Below, piece by piece: positions 22,578-34,749 of a stretch of 64,000 nt of DNA. A program made the position numbers and the translations under genes. The stretch is from Podocnemis expansa (Eukaryota; Chordata; Testudines; Podocnemididae). Below the pieces are notes generated by a model. The model searched no databases. It was not told the origin of the DNA and saw only the letters and a list, made by a program, of their open reading frames with translations. Positions within the stretch are counted from its first letter, which is position 1. Each line of letters starts with the position of its first letter. The stretch is taken from NCBI GenBank assembly GCA_007922195.1, contig ML681963.1, forward strand, positions 51,406,084 through 51,470,083, read 5' to 3'.

Positions 22578-23239
22578 TGTCATCTGGACATGACTTTTTA
22601 AAAATCAAAACAACAGTCGTCATTTCGATTTAAAAGCCTTGTGTGGACATAGACAGGGTGACCATCTTGCCTGCCACACCCAGACTGAGGACCACCAGAG
22701 CTGAAAAGCACAAACAGCAGCAGCTGGAGCCAACAAAGGAGGGCTCTCCAGGAGCAATAGTCTCACGTTCTCTGTAAGAAGCCCTCAGCAACACAGGATG
22801 CAGAGGATGGATACCACTTGTGGTCAGGGCTGCCCATCGCCTGGAGCATCCATTGGTGGGAAGGGAGCCACATTCCCACATTAATCAACACCAGCTTCTT
22901 CCTGCTGGAGGGTTTTCTCCATTGCAGGCATGCAATGGAGGCACCTTTCTGCCTCTCACCGCAGCAGCAATGGAAACATCAGAACATTATTTCTCTTGCG
23001 TGTAAACAATTTGAAGGCCACGGTCTGCAGGCCTGGCAGGAGCCAGGTTGCTCTGCAGCCTGCCTGTCAGCTGGCATTGCATCCTGCCAAATCATGTGCC
23101 TGATGGGTAGCCTGGCCTGGTCATGGTGGCAGGAAAGGCAGCACCATTACTGAGTGCCTGGCCGCAGCTCTGATTGTGCCACTGGATGGCTCCTTCTTAT
23201 AGCACTTGGCAGGTCCGGGAGCAAGGCAGATAGAATGAA

Positions 23240-23770
23240 TTATCTTTCCTTGAGGAAGGTTCCTTAGGGGGAGGAGGGGGAGTGGACAGGGTGGGAGATG
23301 GGGACATGAGGCAGAGAGTGTGGACCAGAGACCATGGGAGAGAAAAAAACACATAAAGGATAGAAAATGTGGGGGATGGAAGGGGACATAGGAAATGGGA
23401 GAAATGAAGACAAGAGGATTGAAGGGGTAGAAGATGAGGAAATGAGAGGCAGAGGATAGAAAGGGTGAGGGTGCGGGGACATGGGGATAGTGGAGAGAAG
23501 ATTGGCACAAGAGGGTTTTGGGGACAGAGCACGTGCTGAGAGCTAGGGGACATAGGGACCAGGGGGTAGAGGCTGAGTGGCCTGGATGAAAGGTGATGGG
23601 GTGTGGGGAGAGAGGTTATGATGGGAGATGGTGGAGTATGGAGAATAGAGAGGGTCGGAGATGGGGCTCATAGGAAATGAGAGAGGTGAGAACATGAGGG
23701 GGAGTAGATGAGACAATAAGTGCACAACTATAGAGTGGATGACATGAAATCAGGAAAGATGGGAGGACAT
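23240..23770. repeat. Purine-rich degenerate minisatellite
   Basis: Words like 'ggggacatagg', 'gaaatgagag' and 'ggagatgg' recur irregularly over about 500 bp with the plus strand almost entirely A/G. Frames on the minus strand are Pro/Ser-rich and meaningless. Confidence 0.65.
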
Positions 23771-25299
23771 GAAATATAGAGAAGAAAAAATATGGTACAG
23801 AAGTGCTGAGAAGTATGTAATGGGACACGAGTTGAACATACAAGTTTCAGGTGTTTTTTCAGCCTCCTTGTTTTGGATCCTGGATCCAGCTTTTCCTACA
23901 CACCATCTGGGGGTCCCTGGATGCATCACAGGGGATGAGTGGAAGCCAGCAGCCAAATTCTATCTAGTCTATCTGTCCATCAGCTCATACTTGATCTTCA
24001 TCCATGGTGCCCGGGTGCCTGTCTGTCTCTGATCTTACTGATTAGGATGACTGTAAGAGGCAAGCTTGAAACCTCATGGCAGAGAATGATAGGTAATGTT
24101 ATGCAAATTGCCATATGGCCAAAGGAGCAAAATTCTTAGTTGGCACCTTCTGGTATTGCTAAATCAGCCTTAATTCTTATGACAGCACTCAGGTAGCTTA
24201 GCTTTACCCATGGTGCTTTGCTCTGTGATTTTGCATACGAAAAGAACCACAGATTTAGTTTTGCATGTGTAGAGGTCATCCTTAGCTAATTAGGGCACAG
24301 CGTCTATTGGCTTATAAATCTGCAGTGATGTGAATTAAAGGTCTGTCTTTATCACAGAGACATTAGGAAATAGGCTTAATAGGTTATTCCTCTTGGTATT
24401 TTCCAAAGTAGTTTGGGGCAGCGTTGAGCTGAGGATGTGGGAGAAAGTCTGAGAACAAAAAGGTAATTGAGAACACAGAAGTAATTATTTTTAAACAATT
24501 GCGTTACCCTTTCTGTACAGACCCACAAGAATGTAAACAAGATACCCTTTAAACACATGCTTCCCTGCCATCTATCATCGGATCCAGACTTTATTATACT
24601 TCACTCTATATGTTATAAATTACATTTTAATGATACATCATGCTCTCCTAATGCAAACCACAGCCTTCCAACGTTGTTAAAAACAATAATAGATTTGTAG
24701 AAAGTGAAGGGGGAAATACATATTTATGAGCCTGGCCAGTTTCGAAAAAGGCAATTGTTATCCGGAATCTTTGGATTTATGAATTACTTCCTGTTAGAAA
24801 GCTTTAGCGTCTTGTCATGCTTGAAATGTCAAGTCATTAAAACGGAGGAAGGAGGACAAAGAGAAAAAAATATTTAATGGACCCCCTTCTGTGGAAATGT
24901 TAGCACTAGCCTCTGCATAATGTACCAAAAAATGAGTGTCTCTGAAAGTCATGTAAAGCCCTTATGCTCCAAGAACCCAGCCCCTGAGCTGAGCTCCCTT
25001 ATACAGCCACCACAATGGTGATCACTCAACAGGTTGGCATGTGTTGTCCTCCAGAGCAAAGAGCTGCCCATACTTTGCACTGCGCCAGGAAAGAGCATTT
25101 GCTACTATGAAATTCTGGATGAATCAGATCAGTTCTGTGGGTTTTATGAGCATGCAAATTTAGTCTACCACATGCGGGAGTTGAAGGGCCAAATTTGCCC
25201 TTGGTATAACTAAGAAGTGAATGGATTTGGCCTCACGTGTCCATCCCACCTGGAGACATCTGTGCAAGGTTTGTGACCGAAGATGAGTTTTTCTTGCCT

Positions 25300-25395
25300 C
25301 TTAGAATGTAAGGTATTTGGGGGCAGGCGCTGTCTCTTGTGCATCATCTGGTCCAGTGGGGCTCCTGATGCCCACTGTAATAACTAAATAGCAGT
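25300..25395 (+). repeat. Ancient repeat tail (tgtaagctctttggggcagg type)
   Basis: 'aatgtaaggtatttggggg' then 'caggcgctgtctcttgtgc' and 'ggggctcctgatgcccactg' match the order of a tail also seen at 31320-31515 and 40470-40600. Confidence 0.45.
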
Positions 25396-26392
25396 AGCGC
25401 CAATTTGGAAGGGGGAGTTCCATATCTGGGAAGGAGAATGTCTGCTACCAGCCTCCCTCTCTAATAGCAAGGAGACTCTCACTTGAGAACTGCTTCTTGT
25501 GAAGTGAGCCAAAGGGCAAGCCCCTTTGGAGGTTTCCTCTGTCCCACTTGACCACCTTGTGTGCCTTAGCGTTTTGTTCCCTCTTTACAATCCACCACCA
25601 ACCCTTGCCGAAGTGCACCAGCTGCTCCGCTTTCTCTCTAATGGGAAATGACATTGTTTTGCCTTTGATGTGTGATTTCTGCATTTGCTCATGATTAGAG
25701 TGTGAATTATTGCTGTAATTAGCCAGCGGATCTCGCCAATCCCTGTGGCAACTGCTGCACGCTGTTGTTGCTAGTGGTGCTACAGGTGAGCCTAGGCCCT
25801 GGGTTGTCCATCCTCCCTTCCAAACCTGAAGATTTGACACTGACATGAGCTGCTTAGCAGCTTTGCTTTTCTTTCCCCTCTTTTGCTCTGAGTAACACCC
25901 CCTTTTTCTGTTCCTGATTCTCCCAATAGGGAAAACTGATCACTCTGTTTGTTCTGCCTAAAATTATTGTCACTTTGAAGGATGGGAGCAGTAACTGAGC
26001 TTTGATCAGAAGCTGCTTTTTTCCCCCTTTTGTCTCCTGGTGAGTTTCCAGTTGCTCACCCATTGATCCTAGACTCCAAGCCCATCAAACAGGCTGAAAG
26101 TGCGACATTGCCAGTGCAGGCTTGGTGTGAGTGGAGGTGCAGCTGCATAAGTGATGGCTAAGAGCCACACTGCTATGCTGACTCCAGCTAAACTCAGGCC
26201 GATAGTGAAACTCAAACACGTCCTTGGAGCTGAGTTACCCAGGGATTGAGCTAGAGACTAGGAAACTGTGTTAAGGTAAAGGATGCAGGCAGCTCCCAAG
26301 CTTCCGAAAAGGCAAGGCTGGCTGTGGAAAGGCAGTTGTCAGTGCAAGGAAATCAAAGATCAAAATTTAGTTTGGGTTGGGTGTTCTTCATG

Positions 26393-26738
26393 GCTATGTC
26401 CACACATACGTCATTATTTTGAAATAACCCATTTCGAAATGAGTTATTTTGAAATCAAATCCTTATTTCAAAATAAGTTAATTCGAATTAACAGTTTATT
26501 AATTCGAATTAAGGGAAAGCCTGGTTTCGAAATGGCTGTTGTTTCAAAATGGTTATTTCCAAACAAGGCCGTTTGGATATGTTGTTTCGAAACAGTTGTT
26601 TTAAAACAATGGTGGTGTTTCGAAACAACGTGTCTGAATGATGTTGTTTCAAAACAACCATTTCGAAACAACGGCTATTTCGACTAGATGTGAGGTTTAA
26701 CGGTTTCGAAATAACAGTGCGTCATGTGGACATGCCGC
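26393..26738. mobile_element. TTCGAA palindrome element, relative of 21392-22652
   Basis: It starts ggctatgtccacacatacg and ends gcgtcatgtggacatgccg, roughly inverted. It contains perfect palindromes CATTTCGAAATG (26430-26441), GTTAATTCGAATTAAC (26477-26492) and TTAATTCGAATTAA (26499-26512), plus many gtttcgaaac-like words. It has no coding capacity. The right edge is approximate. Confidence 0.65.
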
Positions 26739-28074
26739 TTCTTATTTTGAAACAACCTCTGTTGTGTGTATTTGCGTGTGCACATGTGTTCATGTGTCCG
26801 TGAGAAGGAGAGTGTGCATGCCCCTGGCTCCCATATTTGTTCTGCATGAGTTCAGCAGAGCAGTAGAGTTCAGTTAGGATACCTGGTTGCAGCCCAAGGC
26901 CAGGCCAGGCTCAGTTAAAGGTGATTCTCTGCTGGAGGAGGAGTAAATAAAGCAAGCTCACAGTAGGAGGGCTGAGTGGGAAAGAACTTTGCAGCCCTGC
27001 TTTGGGCAGTAGAGACAAGTCCGAGACTGAAGATGAGTGCTGGTGGTGGAGAAGAGTAAGTCTTGGGGTTCTCTCCTTAGTAGAATGCTCTGTGGTGAAT
27101 GGTCAGCAATGACATGGAGGAACCAGGGTGGCATAAGCAGTCCTGGGGCAGGACCTGGACTGTCAGGCAGAGAGCTGTAAGAGCGCCTCAGCTGAAGAAC
27201 AGAGGTGGAGAAACCAAAAAAGGACGAAAGGTTGAGCCCGAGGAAAACAAAAATCAGATTAAGTTAGTATTTTCCATTGGAGTCCTGCAGACCCCAACCT
27301 AGAGAGGCTGCAGAGCTGGAGGGGGTGCAGGTACATAGAGGCGTGGACCTAGGAAGGAGCTGTGGGAAGAAGCCTATGGGTAGGTCTGAATAGCCAGACC
27401 TTGCTTGTTCTCTACAGGTTCCCTGGCCTGGAACCCAAAGTAGAGAGAGGGCTGGGGTGCCCCTAGAAGCCACCAGGGAAGCAAGGTGCTATGAAGGCTC
27501 TGATAGAAGGACATTAGAAAGCCCTAAGATGTGTGTGTCAGGACCATGGGGCCAAAGACCTGAGGAGGACTTTGGACTGTTTTGGATTGGACTCTGTGTT
27601 TACATCAGAAAAGGGCTGAACGCAAATGACTTGTCTGGAGGATTGAGTCGTAGAAAGAAAGAGGCCATGGCTGGACCAGAGCACCCATGGGTAACGGTTA
27701 CTATATGAGGTGTCCGTGTGGTGGTGCACCCAGCCATGCCAGCTGGTGAGTGCCCTCTGAGTGAGGCTGGTTTCCATGCTATTGAATATCTTAAGGTTGG
27801 GATAGGAAGAGACCCTCCATTTGCCAGGGGGTCTCTCTGAAAGGGTTGGGAATATGGGGGAGAAAGAAGGGGGGATGGTGAGGAGTTACTATTGCAATAA
27901 TGCTTTGAACTTACTTATCTGCCTCTGTGGTAGGGTCTCCAAGCACTCTGCGCCCCTAGGAGTTAGGAAAACATTGCTTTCCATGATGGACAGCTGGGGC
28001 AACATAGCCCCACTGATGGGAAATGACTTGCCCAGGTCCCAGCTTGGGTGTTTTTGTCCGAGCATCAGGATACC

Positions 28075-28180
28075 TCAGATCTGTCTCTAAGGCTGCCACT
28101 GCTTCTCTATGACTTTGGGGAAGTCACTGGACCTCTGTGCCTCAGTTCCTGCCTGTAGAGTGGGCAGAATTAAGGTAGCT
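28075..28180 (+). repeat. MIR-like SINE fragment
   Basis: 'ctatgactttggggaagtcactggacctctgtgcctcagttcc' (about 28107-28149) follows the MIR core word for word with a few changes. Confidence 0.6.
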
Positions 28181-31100
28181 GTGTGGTTTGGATTGGGCTA
28201 TGTAACCCAGAGAGTTTAGGAACCGTCCATGGAGTTCCAAGAGCTCACTTAGTGATTGCCATGGAAGAGCGATCCGTCTCAAAGCCCTCCAATGCTCTTG
28301 GAGGAAAGTTGCCAAGCAAGTGCAAGGTGCTGCATGTGGGTATGGTCTAGTTCACCTGCCCAGCTATGGCAGTGGGGGCTGGGAGGAGACCTGATGAGGT
28401 TCATGAAGAGAGTAAGGCAACAGCTTTGAGGCAGGAAGGCTACAAATGAAAAGCCCTTGCTGGGGTGCTGCAAGTTAAAATCTCTGCAGTGTAAATTGCT
28501 GGTGAAAGACACATGGCAACAGATGCAGCACTGAGTGCTAAATGCAGGGCCACGCTGCCTGTGCCATGTAATAACCAGTTACCTAAAGGATGGGAAAACA
28601 TCCCTTCTGCATAATTCAGAGAACAGAGGCGGGAGGAAAAAAAATCCCAGCGAGGTTAATTTAACCCTGCCATGGTGTAAGGCGGCTGTAATTAGGCTTG
28701 GCGCTGTGACTGTGTCAGGCCATGTTAGCAACAGCAGTTAATTACCAGTCGGTGCAGGCATCCTCACGCTATGAGCTGCCAAGCTGGGCCCCCTGTGCAG
28801 GTGCGAGGGAGCCCAAGGCTGTTATTTGAGGCTCTCAGGCGGGAAGGGAATGTTGGAAAGGCATCCCCTAAAATAGGTACCAGCCTGGAGAGGGTGGGCG
28901 GTCTGTCTGCACAGCTATGGAGAGGAGTCCCAGGGAAGGGGTGAGTCAGGCAATAGACAGTTTAATACATGATTTCCAGAGAAGCCTGCTTTGCTGCTTG
29001 TGCTGTTTCTCTCCTCTGCCAGCCCCTTTGTCTTTCTCTGCTTCTGTCTCTTTCTCCTCTGTTGTATGAATTTACTAAAGGTTCAGTTGTTTGCCCAGGC
29101 AAAGATTATAATAATCTATTATCTGCATTCCAGTAATGGTAGTCAAGATCAGGACCCTGTTTAACCAGGTGCTGTCCAAAATTGACAGCCTAGGCTGGGA
29201 CAGTGGCTACTGTAATCGTTGGTTAGAGCCATTCTGTTGTCCACCACCTGAGTCACACTATTGGTCAGAACCAAAGTGGGGCTGGGTAGTGTATATGCAA
29301 CATGAATCTGAGAAGCTAGTATGAAGATGGGGCTATCCAGAAGAAAACAGATATGGAGGGGGGCTCTTGGGTATCTCATTCCTCATGACTCTCCCAGCCC
29401 TGCTAGTGAGGGAGGAACCACAAAAGGTTGTATTTAGCACTGAAGAGCACAACAGTTTATCACAACCTCCCCTAGATGCCTTGAAACTGCAAAATCCAGC
29501 TCTGTCTCACATCTCTGTACTGCACGGTAGTAAGGGAAAATCCTCAAGGTCAGCCAAACTGCTTCAGAGGGCCTTCCCAGACTCAGCCATGAGCTGATTC
29601 CCATAAGTTAGGGGAGAGGTGGCGACAGGATTAAAAAATGCCATGGCACATAGCATCTGGCTTCTGAATGGAGCCAGAACAATTGTTTGGGGTGCATCAT
29701 AGCTTTTCCTGGCTACTGAATCATTTGCAAACAGACTTCAATCCCATTCAGATGCTTTCATTGTTCATCAATGTGACGTGAATGGTTTGTGTTGATAATT
29801 TTCAGCCCATGGGCTTGTCTGCAAGCTGCTCACAAGTGCCATTCCCAGAGTGAAGCTCACTGAATTCAGCGCTGTGCGAAGAGCCAACCTTAAGTTCCCA
29901 GCATGCAATGGCCTGTTTTGACAGCTAAGTGGCACGTGCACTTTCCACTGGCTTCCGGGACTGGGGGCGGGAGGGGGGAGGGCTTGTGGCAATGGTACAG
30001 CGGGCCCTTCAGTCACCTGACACGATTTCCTTCTGGGATTGGGGGCTGAAACTCTTCAAGCAGAATGGTGGGTTGACTGCTGCTTTTGGCAGGGTGACTC
30101 TTGGATGCTGGTATGAAAATCTCCATGCTCTGGCGCCTTATGAACGTTTTTGCTCATTGCCACCTTGGAACTCTCATGACGAAGGCATGTCATGACCCTG
30201 AGGCTCGCCAAAGTTGCCCTTTTGTCCATGAATCCAGGCTGGCACTCTCACCGAGTTTTACCGTAATCATGTCTCTGCTCTTCTGCCGGTGGATTCTTTC
30301 AAGGGTTACTGCCGCTGCCTTTGGTGGTAGCTGAAACTTTCAGGAGCTTAGTGAGAACAGTGTTGTTTGTGCCACACTTAGCATTTAGAGGCCTCTGCTG
30401 GGAGCTGGGGCTCCTTTTGTGCTAAATCTTGTGCAGGCATAGAGTGAAGGACCATACTTGCCCCAAGAGCTGGTCATCTGAGCTTAGAGGGTGGGAGGGG
30501 AAGCAATGAGAAGATGGGAGGATAGTTTGATTCCATCCTGTGGCTTTTTTTTTTTCCACGTTGAAAGCATGTGACTGTGGGCTTTAAACACTTGGGATGA
30601 TGAAAAGGGAAGAATGACTGACTGAAACAGATCAAGAGAAACAGAGAGGGACAGATGTCAGCATCAACCAAGATGGAAAAGTTTCCACTCCACATTTTCA
30701 AGGTGGGGGTGGGGGACAAGCAGAAGGTTACGGAGAGCAGGATAGTTTGACTCAGATCTAAAGAGCTCCTCCAATGGGACTTTTAAATTCTTGCAGCAGA
30801 GGAGCCCTGAATGACAGTTCAGACGACTCCCCCCCACCTCTGTGTCATCTGGTTCAACTGGGTGACAAAGGGGCAGGCAGAGCATAGCTTTTGGGGCAGT
30901 GTTCCACTAGGGGTGTCCTTCAGCTTCTGGAAAAGGCTCTAGGGCCAGTGAGGTGGATGCCTACAGCAAACCCTGGAAAGCGAGAGACAAGGGAAGCATG
31001 TGGTGTGGAAGTTTAATTAAAAGTGCTAGTGCAGAGAGATGAATCCAAAGCTCCGCTCTATCTCTGCTGCAATTCTGGCAAATGAGGAAGGCAGCCACTG

Positions 31101-31319
31101 GTGGTGTTAAAAAGGGGTCATTAAAGGAACCGTAGCTGACAAGAATTAAGGCCTTGCAGATACGAAAGAGCTTTGTTCATTCAGTTGGAAATCCTGAGGC
31201 TTGGGAGTGAAGCCTGGAAAGATAAAATGCAAGAGAGAGTCTAGGCAGGAGCTGCCTGGAGCTAGTGCTACTTTGGGACCTGCAGGACGAGCACTGTCTG
31301 TAGAGTAAGGAGAATGAAC

Positions 31320-31515
31320 CTTTGTCTACTTAAACTGTCAGCTCTTTGGAGCAAGGGTCCTCTCTTTGTTCTGCGAGCGTGCAGCACCCAGCACAACAGA
31401 GTCACTGTCCCTGACTGAGATTCCTGCAACTAATAAAGGACGCATCCAGCACCTGTCGCAATAAGGCCCTGATCTCAGCTGGGCCTTCAAGCTGCTACCG
31501 GGACACCCATAATAA
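31320..31515 (+). repeat. Ancient repeat tail (MIR/L3-like)
   Basis: 'aactgtcagctctttggagc' followed by 'gcagcacccagcacaac' and 'ggccctgatctcagctgggcc' is the order seen in this old family. The end reads ctgctaccgggacaccc. Confidence 0.5.
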
Positions 31516-31650
31516 CTATCACAGATTTGACAGGAGAGATGAGGAAAAGCCTGTGTGGTGAAGTAACTTGCCCAAGGTGACAGGCTGAATCAGTGGCATA
31601 GCTGAGAATTGCACCCTGCAACAACTACCTGGCTTCGTCCTCAGCCAGGA
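31510..31650 (-). repeat. MIR-like SINE fragment
   Basis: 'gaagtaacttgcccaaggtg' and 'cagtggcatagctgagaattgcaccc' (about 31559-31617) are the MIR core in reverse complement. Confidence 0.6.
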
Positions 31651-33015
31651 GCATGACACAGACTCAAAAGTAAAGCAGCAGCAACATTTTCCTGGATGCA
31701 AACACTCCCCGCAACCTTTCCATTTGTGAAGCTGTGGGCATGCCGGAGAAGAGGTACAAGCCAAGTGCATAAGAGAGGCAGGAAAACCCATTTTCTTTTA
31801 TGTATCCCTGGGTTCTGGAAATGAACGGATCATGAAGCTTAGTTAAAAAAAGCCAAAACCTTAATTATTTTCAGGCGCATCTTTCTGGGGTGAGGGAAGA
31901 AGGCATTCTAAAGGGACCTTCCTCTACACAAACACCCCTCTGAAAAGCTCAGTTAATATTTCAACCGCCGACAGACCCTTAGCTACAGCTGTGCTGGCAG
32001 ATACTGAGCAGTGGAAGGTCCCCTGGCCAAAGCAAGCTTACTGAAGGAATAAATTAACTCGAATTGCGCGCGTCAGGCCTCATGCTGTCGAGTGAGCCAG
32101 GCTGCTTGTAAACGGGAGGAGGATGAAAATGGTGCCAAGTGTTAAGTGACTAATGGCAGGTACCTCATATGGGCCAAGGCTTCCGGGAAGGCTGGGGATT
32201 ATATTACTTTAGCTGGACTCATTCATGCTCTCGTCTCTACTCCATTTTTTAAATTTCTGTTCCACCTTCTCCAACTGCAGCTGACAAGTGGCACCTGGGG
32301 AAGTGCAGAGGAAACTAACGGAGACTTCCCTCCATCCGCTGTTCTCAAGCTGGGCACCGTTTCAATGTTTTCCTTGGCAGTTTGGAAAGCAGAAGGTGAA
32401 ATTGCTCCACTTGCATTCACCTCTCTCTGCCTTTTATTTTCCTCTCTCTTCCCTGCTGGCTGTGATGGCAGCTGTCAGCAGCACAGAAATCTACCTCTCA
32501 TCCTAGGCTCCTGTTATCACTGGCTTTATTATTGTTTTTTTTTCTCTTCCTGCTTCTTCCTGCTCAGTTGGGTGCATGGCAGCTCTTTGGGAAAAAGCAG
32601 AACAAACCGGCAGCCAGGTGTGCAGGTTATAATGCCGCCCTGATTCCCAGTCTCTTTTGAGCTGGAGTTGTTGCTGCCTGATGAAATGTAACACCTGGGA
32701 AGCTATGTTTAGGAGGAATATAGGGCGTGTAGTATTAAAAGTAATTTAATTTTCATAGCTTTCTGCTTTCCATGCTACACAGTGCTGGAGAGGGATGGAC
32801 TCCCTTTAGAGATGTTTCTTTTCTCTTTACTGTGCATGAGAGCTCTCTTCCAGAGCATGGAGTCATAGGTCAACAACATTTTATTAATGTCCTCGTTCAC
32901 AGTGCAAAATGGAAGGGTGACTGTATCCGTGAGCCTGTGCATCCACTTGCGAATCTGTGTGTGCATCTCTGTGGATGTGTATGTCTACACATATTGTTGG
33001 GGAACTTGAATTGTT

Positions 33016-33035
33016 TGTGTGTGTGTGTGTGTGTG
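33016..33035. repeat. (GT)10 microsatellite
   Basis: A pure run of ten GT units, with looser TG-rich sequence on its left. Confidence 0.95.
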
Positions 33036-33104
33036 ATATGGGTTGACAACTTGCCTGTAATGGAATGTCATAACTGTAATGTAAACTTATAGGGAGCAAC
33101 ACAG

Positions 33105-33686
33105 TGTCAGTTGCTGTCAATCCAGGATGCCCTTCTGGTTGGTGCTGTGTGCATAAATCTGGGTGCCTAGTGCAAGAAGGGTGCTGGGTGCAACTAGAGT
33201 GCTGAGTACACCCCCTAAGGGCCATGAGAAAAAGGTATTTGTCAGTCACCAACTAATGGTGGGAAAAGAGCTTGTAAAATTCTAGCTCGCCCGCTGCCTC
33301 GTGCTGTCCGCTCAGGAGGCACCATAGCATGGGTCCGTCTATTCTTGGTTACCAGACTGCATGGGACATACCATCGATCCAATAATACTTACCTGAGAGA
33401 CCATCTGCATGGCGTGTCCTGTGATCAAACACTAACACTGCTCCGGAATTCTGCCAGCTATTCCTGTGACATTGCCTGGATGGTAGATGACTGCGCGCTG
33501 TAAGGGTGAAGAAACATAGTTAAGTGGACTTGCCGGGGACCTGGGAGAGGGACACCTGGGTACTAGATTGGATATTTGTCATCCTGTCATTGTCTATGTT
33601 TACTAATTCCTTATTGTTATTAATAAATCACTGGTTTTAATTCTTAACCCGCCTTCCTCTGATATCTGGATAACTCAACTCTGACA
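33105..33686 (+). mobile_element. Possible LTR (582 bp), no TSD found
   Basis: It starts TGTCAG and ends CTGACA, a perfect 6-bp inverted end with the TG...CA rule, and has an AATAAA signal near 33622. The flanking bases (acag and gatg) do not match, so there is no target duplication. It could be half of a provirus end or a coincidence. Confidence 0.35.
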
Positions 33687-33689
33687 GAT

Positions 33690-34741
33690 GGGTAGGGGTA
33701 TTGAAGAATACCTGGCATGAGATAGGGTGTCCTGGCCTAATAAACTACCTTATCCTTTATCTGGAAGTTAATATCCATATGCCTATGTGTGTCCATCCAT
33801 GCACATATGCATTGGCTTATTTTCCAATTCCTGCCAGCAGCTTAAATGCCCAGGGAACCCAACTCCACGTCCATTGAAGTCATTTCACAGCTTTCCATCA
33901 GTTCAGCAGCTTTTGCTCCAGGCATGTGGTGAGTCTATCGTGTTTGACTGAGCAAACAGTCCCTGGACCTGCAAAACCCAAGCCTTTCTCATGCTAATGC
34001 AGGCCTTGTTGCTGAAGAGGTGCTCTGCTCTTCTGCTTCAGTGATTGAAAGCCCTTTATCCAGCACCTCTGTCTTGGCAGCTCAGCCAGCAGCCATGGTC
34101 ACAGTCATCTCCTCTCAATAGACACCTTTGTTTTCCTGCTCAGGGGACGGTAAATTCTTATGATCTCCATTTGCATAAAAGTACAAAGAAAAGTGATGGG
34201 AGAAAATTGCTCCTGTCCCCTAATTCCCCTGATCTCTGAAGCAAGGAATGAGGTCCAGCTGGTGGGGTGGGGAAACAGGATGAGCTGCCAGCTGGTGTTC
34301 TTTGTTCAGCTAGAGCCAAATCCTGCAATTCCCATTGCTTTGTCCCTAGCACAGGCCTGCAGCCACATAAAGAAAAGTGTGGGGGGCGAGTGGAGCGGGA
34401 ACCACCACATGAGGGTATCCCATGTATGTGGGCTGCTTTTCCCTGGTGTGGGACTGAAGATCCCTAGTTGGCTATATGGACAGGGCTATAGGGGGAGGGC
34501 AGGACTATAGGGGCAGGGAGGGGACTGCCCATTGGGGAAGGAGCAATCAAATGTCCTTGTAAAGGCTCTCAGTGTTTGAATAACTGGCAGGGTTCTGCAG
34601 GAACCAGACTACTGAAGTGCTGACCTGCTCCCTGTCCCCCCCCCCCCCCAACACAGCAGACTGGGCTCCCATTGGATCTTCCTTGCTGCCCCCAGTGAGG
34701 AACCTCCTCTTCACTTGGGGTGGGGAGTCTGGGCCCAAGCC
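33690..34741. other. Non-coding DNA, nothing recognised
   Basis: No gene or clear repeat apart from a poly-C run near 34637. Confidence 0.5.
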
Positions 34742-34749
34742 TAGATAGA

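Larger units (their letters stand above)
21392..22652. mobile_element. Palindrome-rich DNA element with short inverted termini
   Basis: The ends are ctatgttcacac (21392-21403) and its near-inverse gtgtggacatag (22641-22652). AT-rich flanks full of perfect hairpins (21410-21442 and 22412-22577) surround a GC-rich core (21560-22380). The same terminal phrase (ctatgtccacaca) and the same TTTCGAAAT/TTTTGAAATAA words occur at 26393-26738. I see no transposase and no clear target duplication. It is a non-autonomous DNA element of a kind seen in turtle genomes; the superfamily is uncertain. Confidence 0.65.
22653..26392. other. Non-coding DNA with a purine-rich tract and AT-rich unique sequence
   Basis: No supported gene. 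A purine-rich tract lies at 23240-23770 and a repeat tail at 25300-25395. The stretch 24180-24900 is AT-rich and unique-looking, and could hold conserved non-coding sequence (for example 24735-24840). Confidence 0.5.
26739..33100. other. Long, mostly unique non-coding stretch
   Basis: No supported gene. Contains MIR-like pieces (28075-28180, 31510-31650), a repeat tail (31320-31515) and a GT microsatellite (33016-33035). The AT-rich segment 28640-28770 has the look of a conserved non-coding element. The 165-codon frame at 32146-32643 has a hydrophobic middle but no family resemblance and no splice context that I can support. Confidence 0.5.

Noticed and set aside
32146..32643. 165-codon frame with a hydrophobic segment
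   Set aside because: No family resemblance and no supporting splice or promoter context; the hydrophobic run comes from a T-rich stretch near 32530.
33016..33035. GT microsatellite as a regulatory element
   Set aside because: A plain (GT)10 run with nothing else to support a function.
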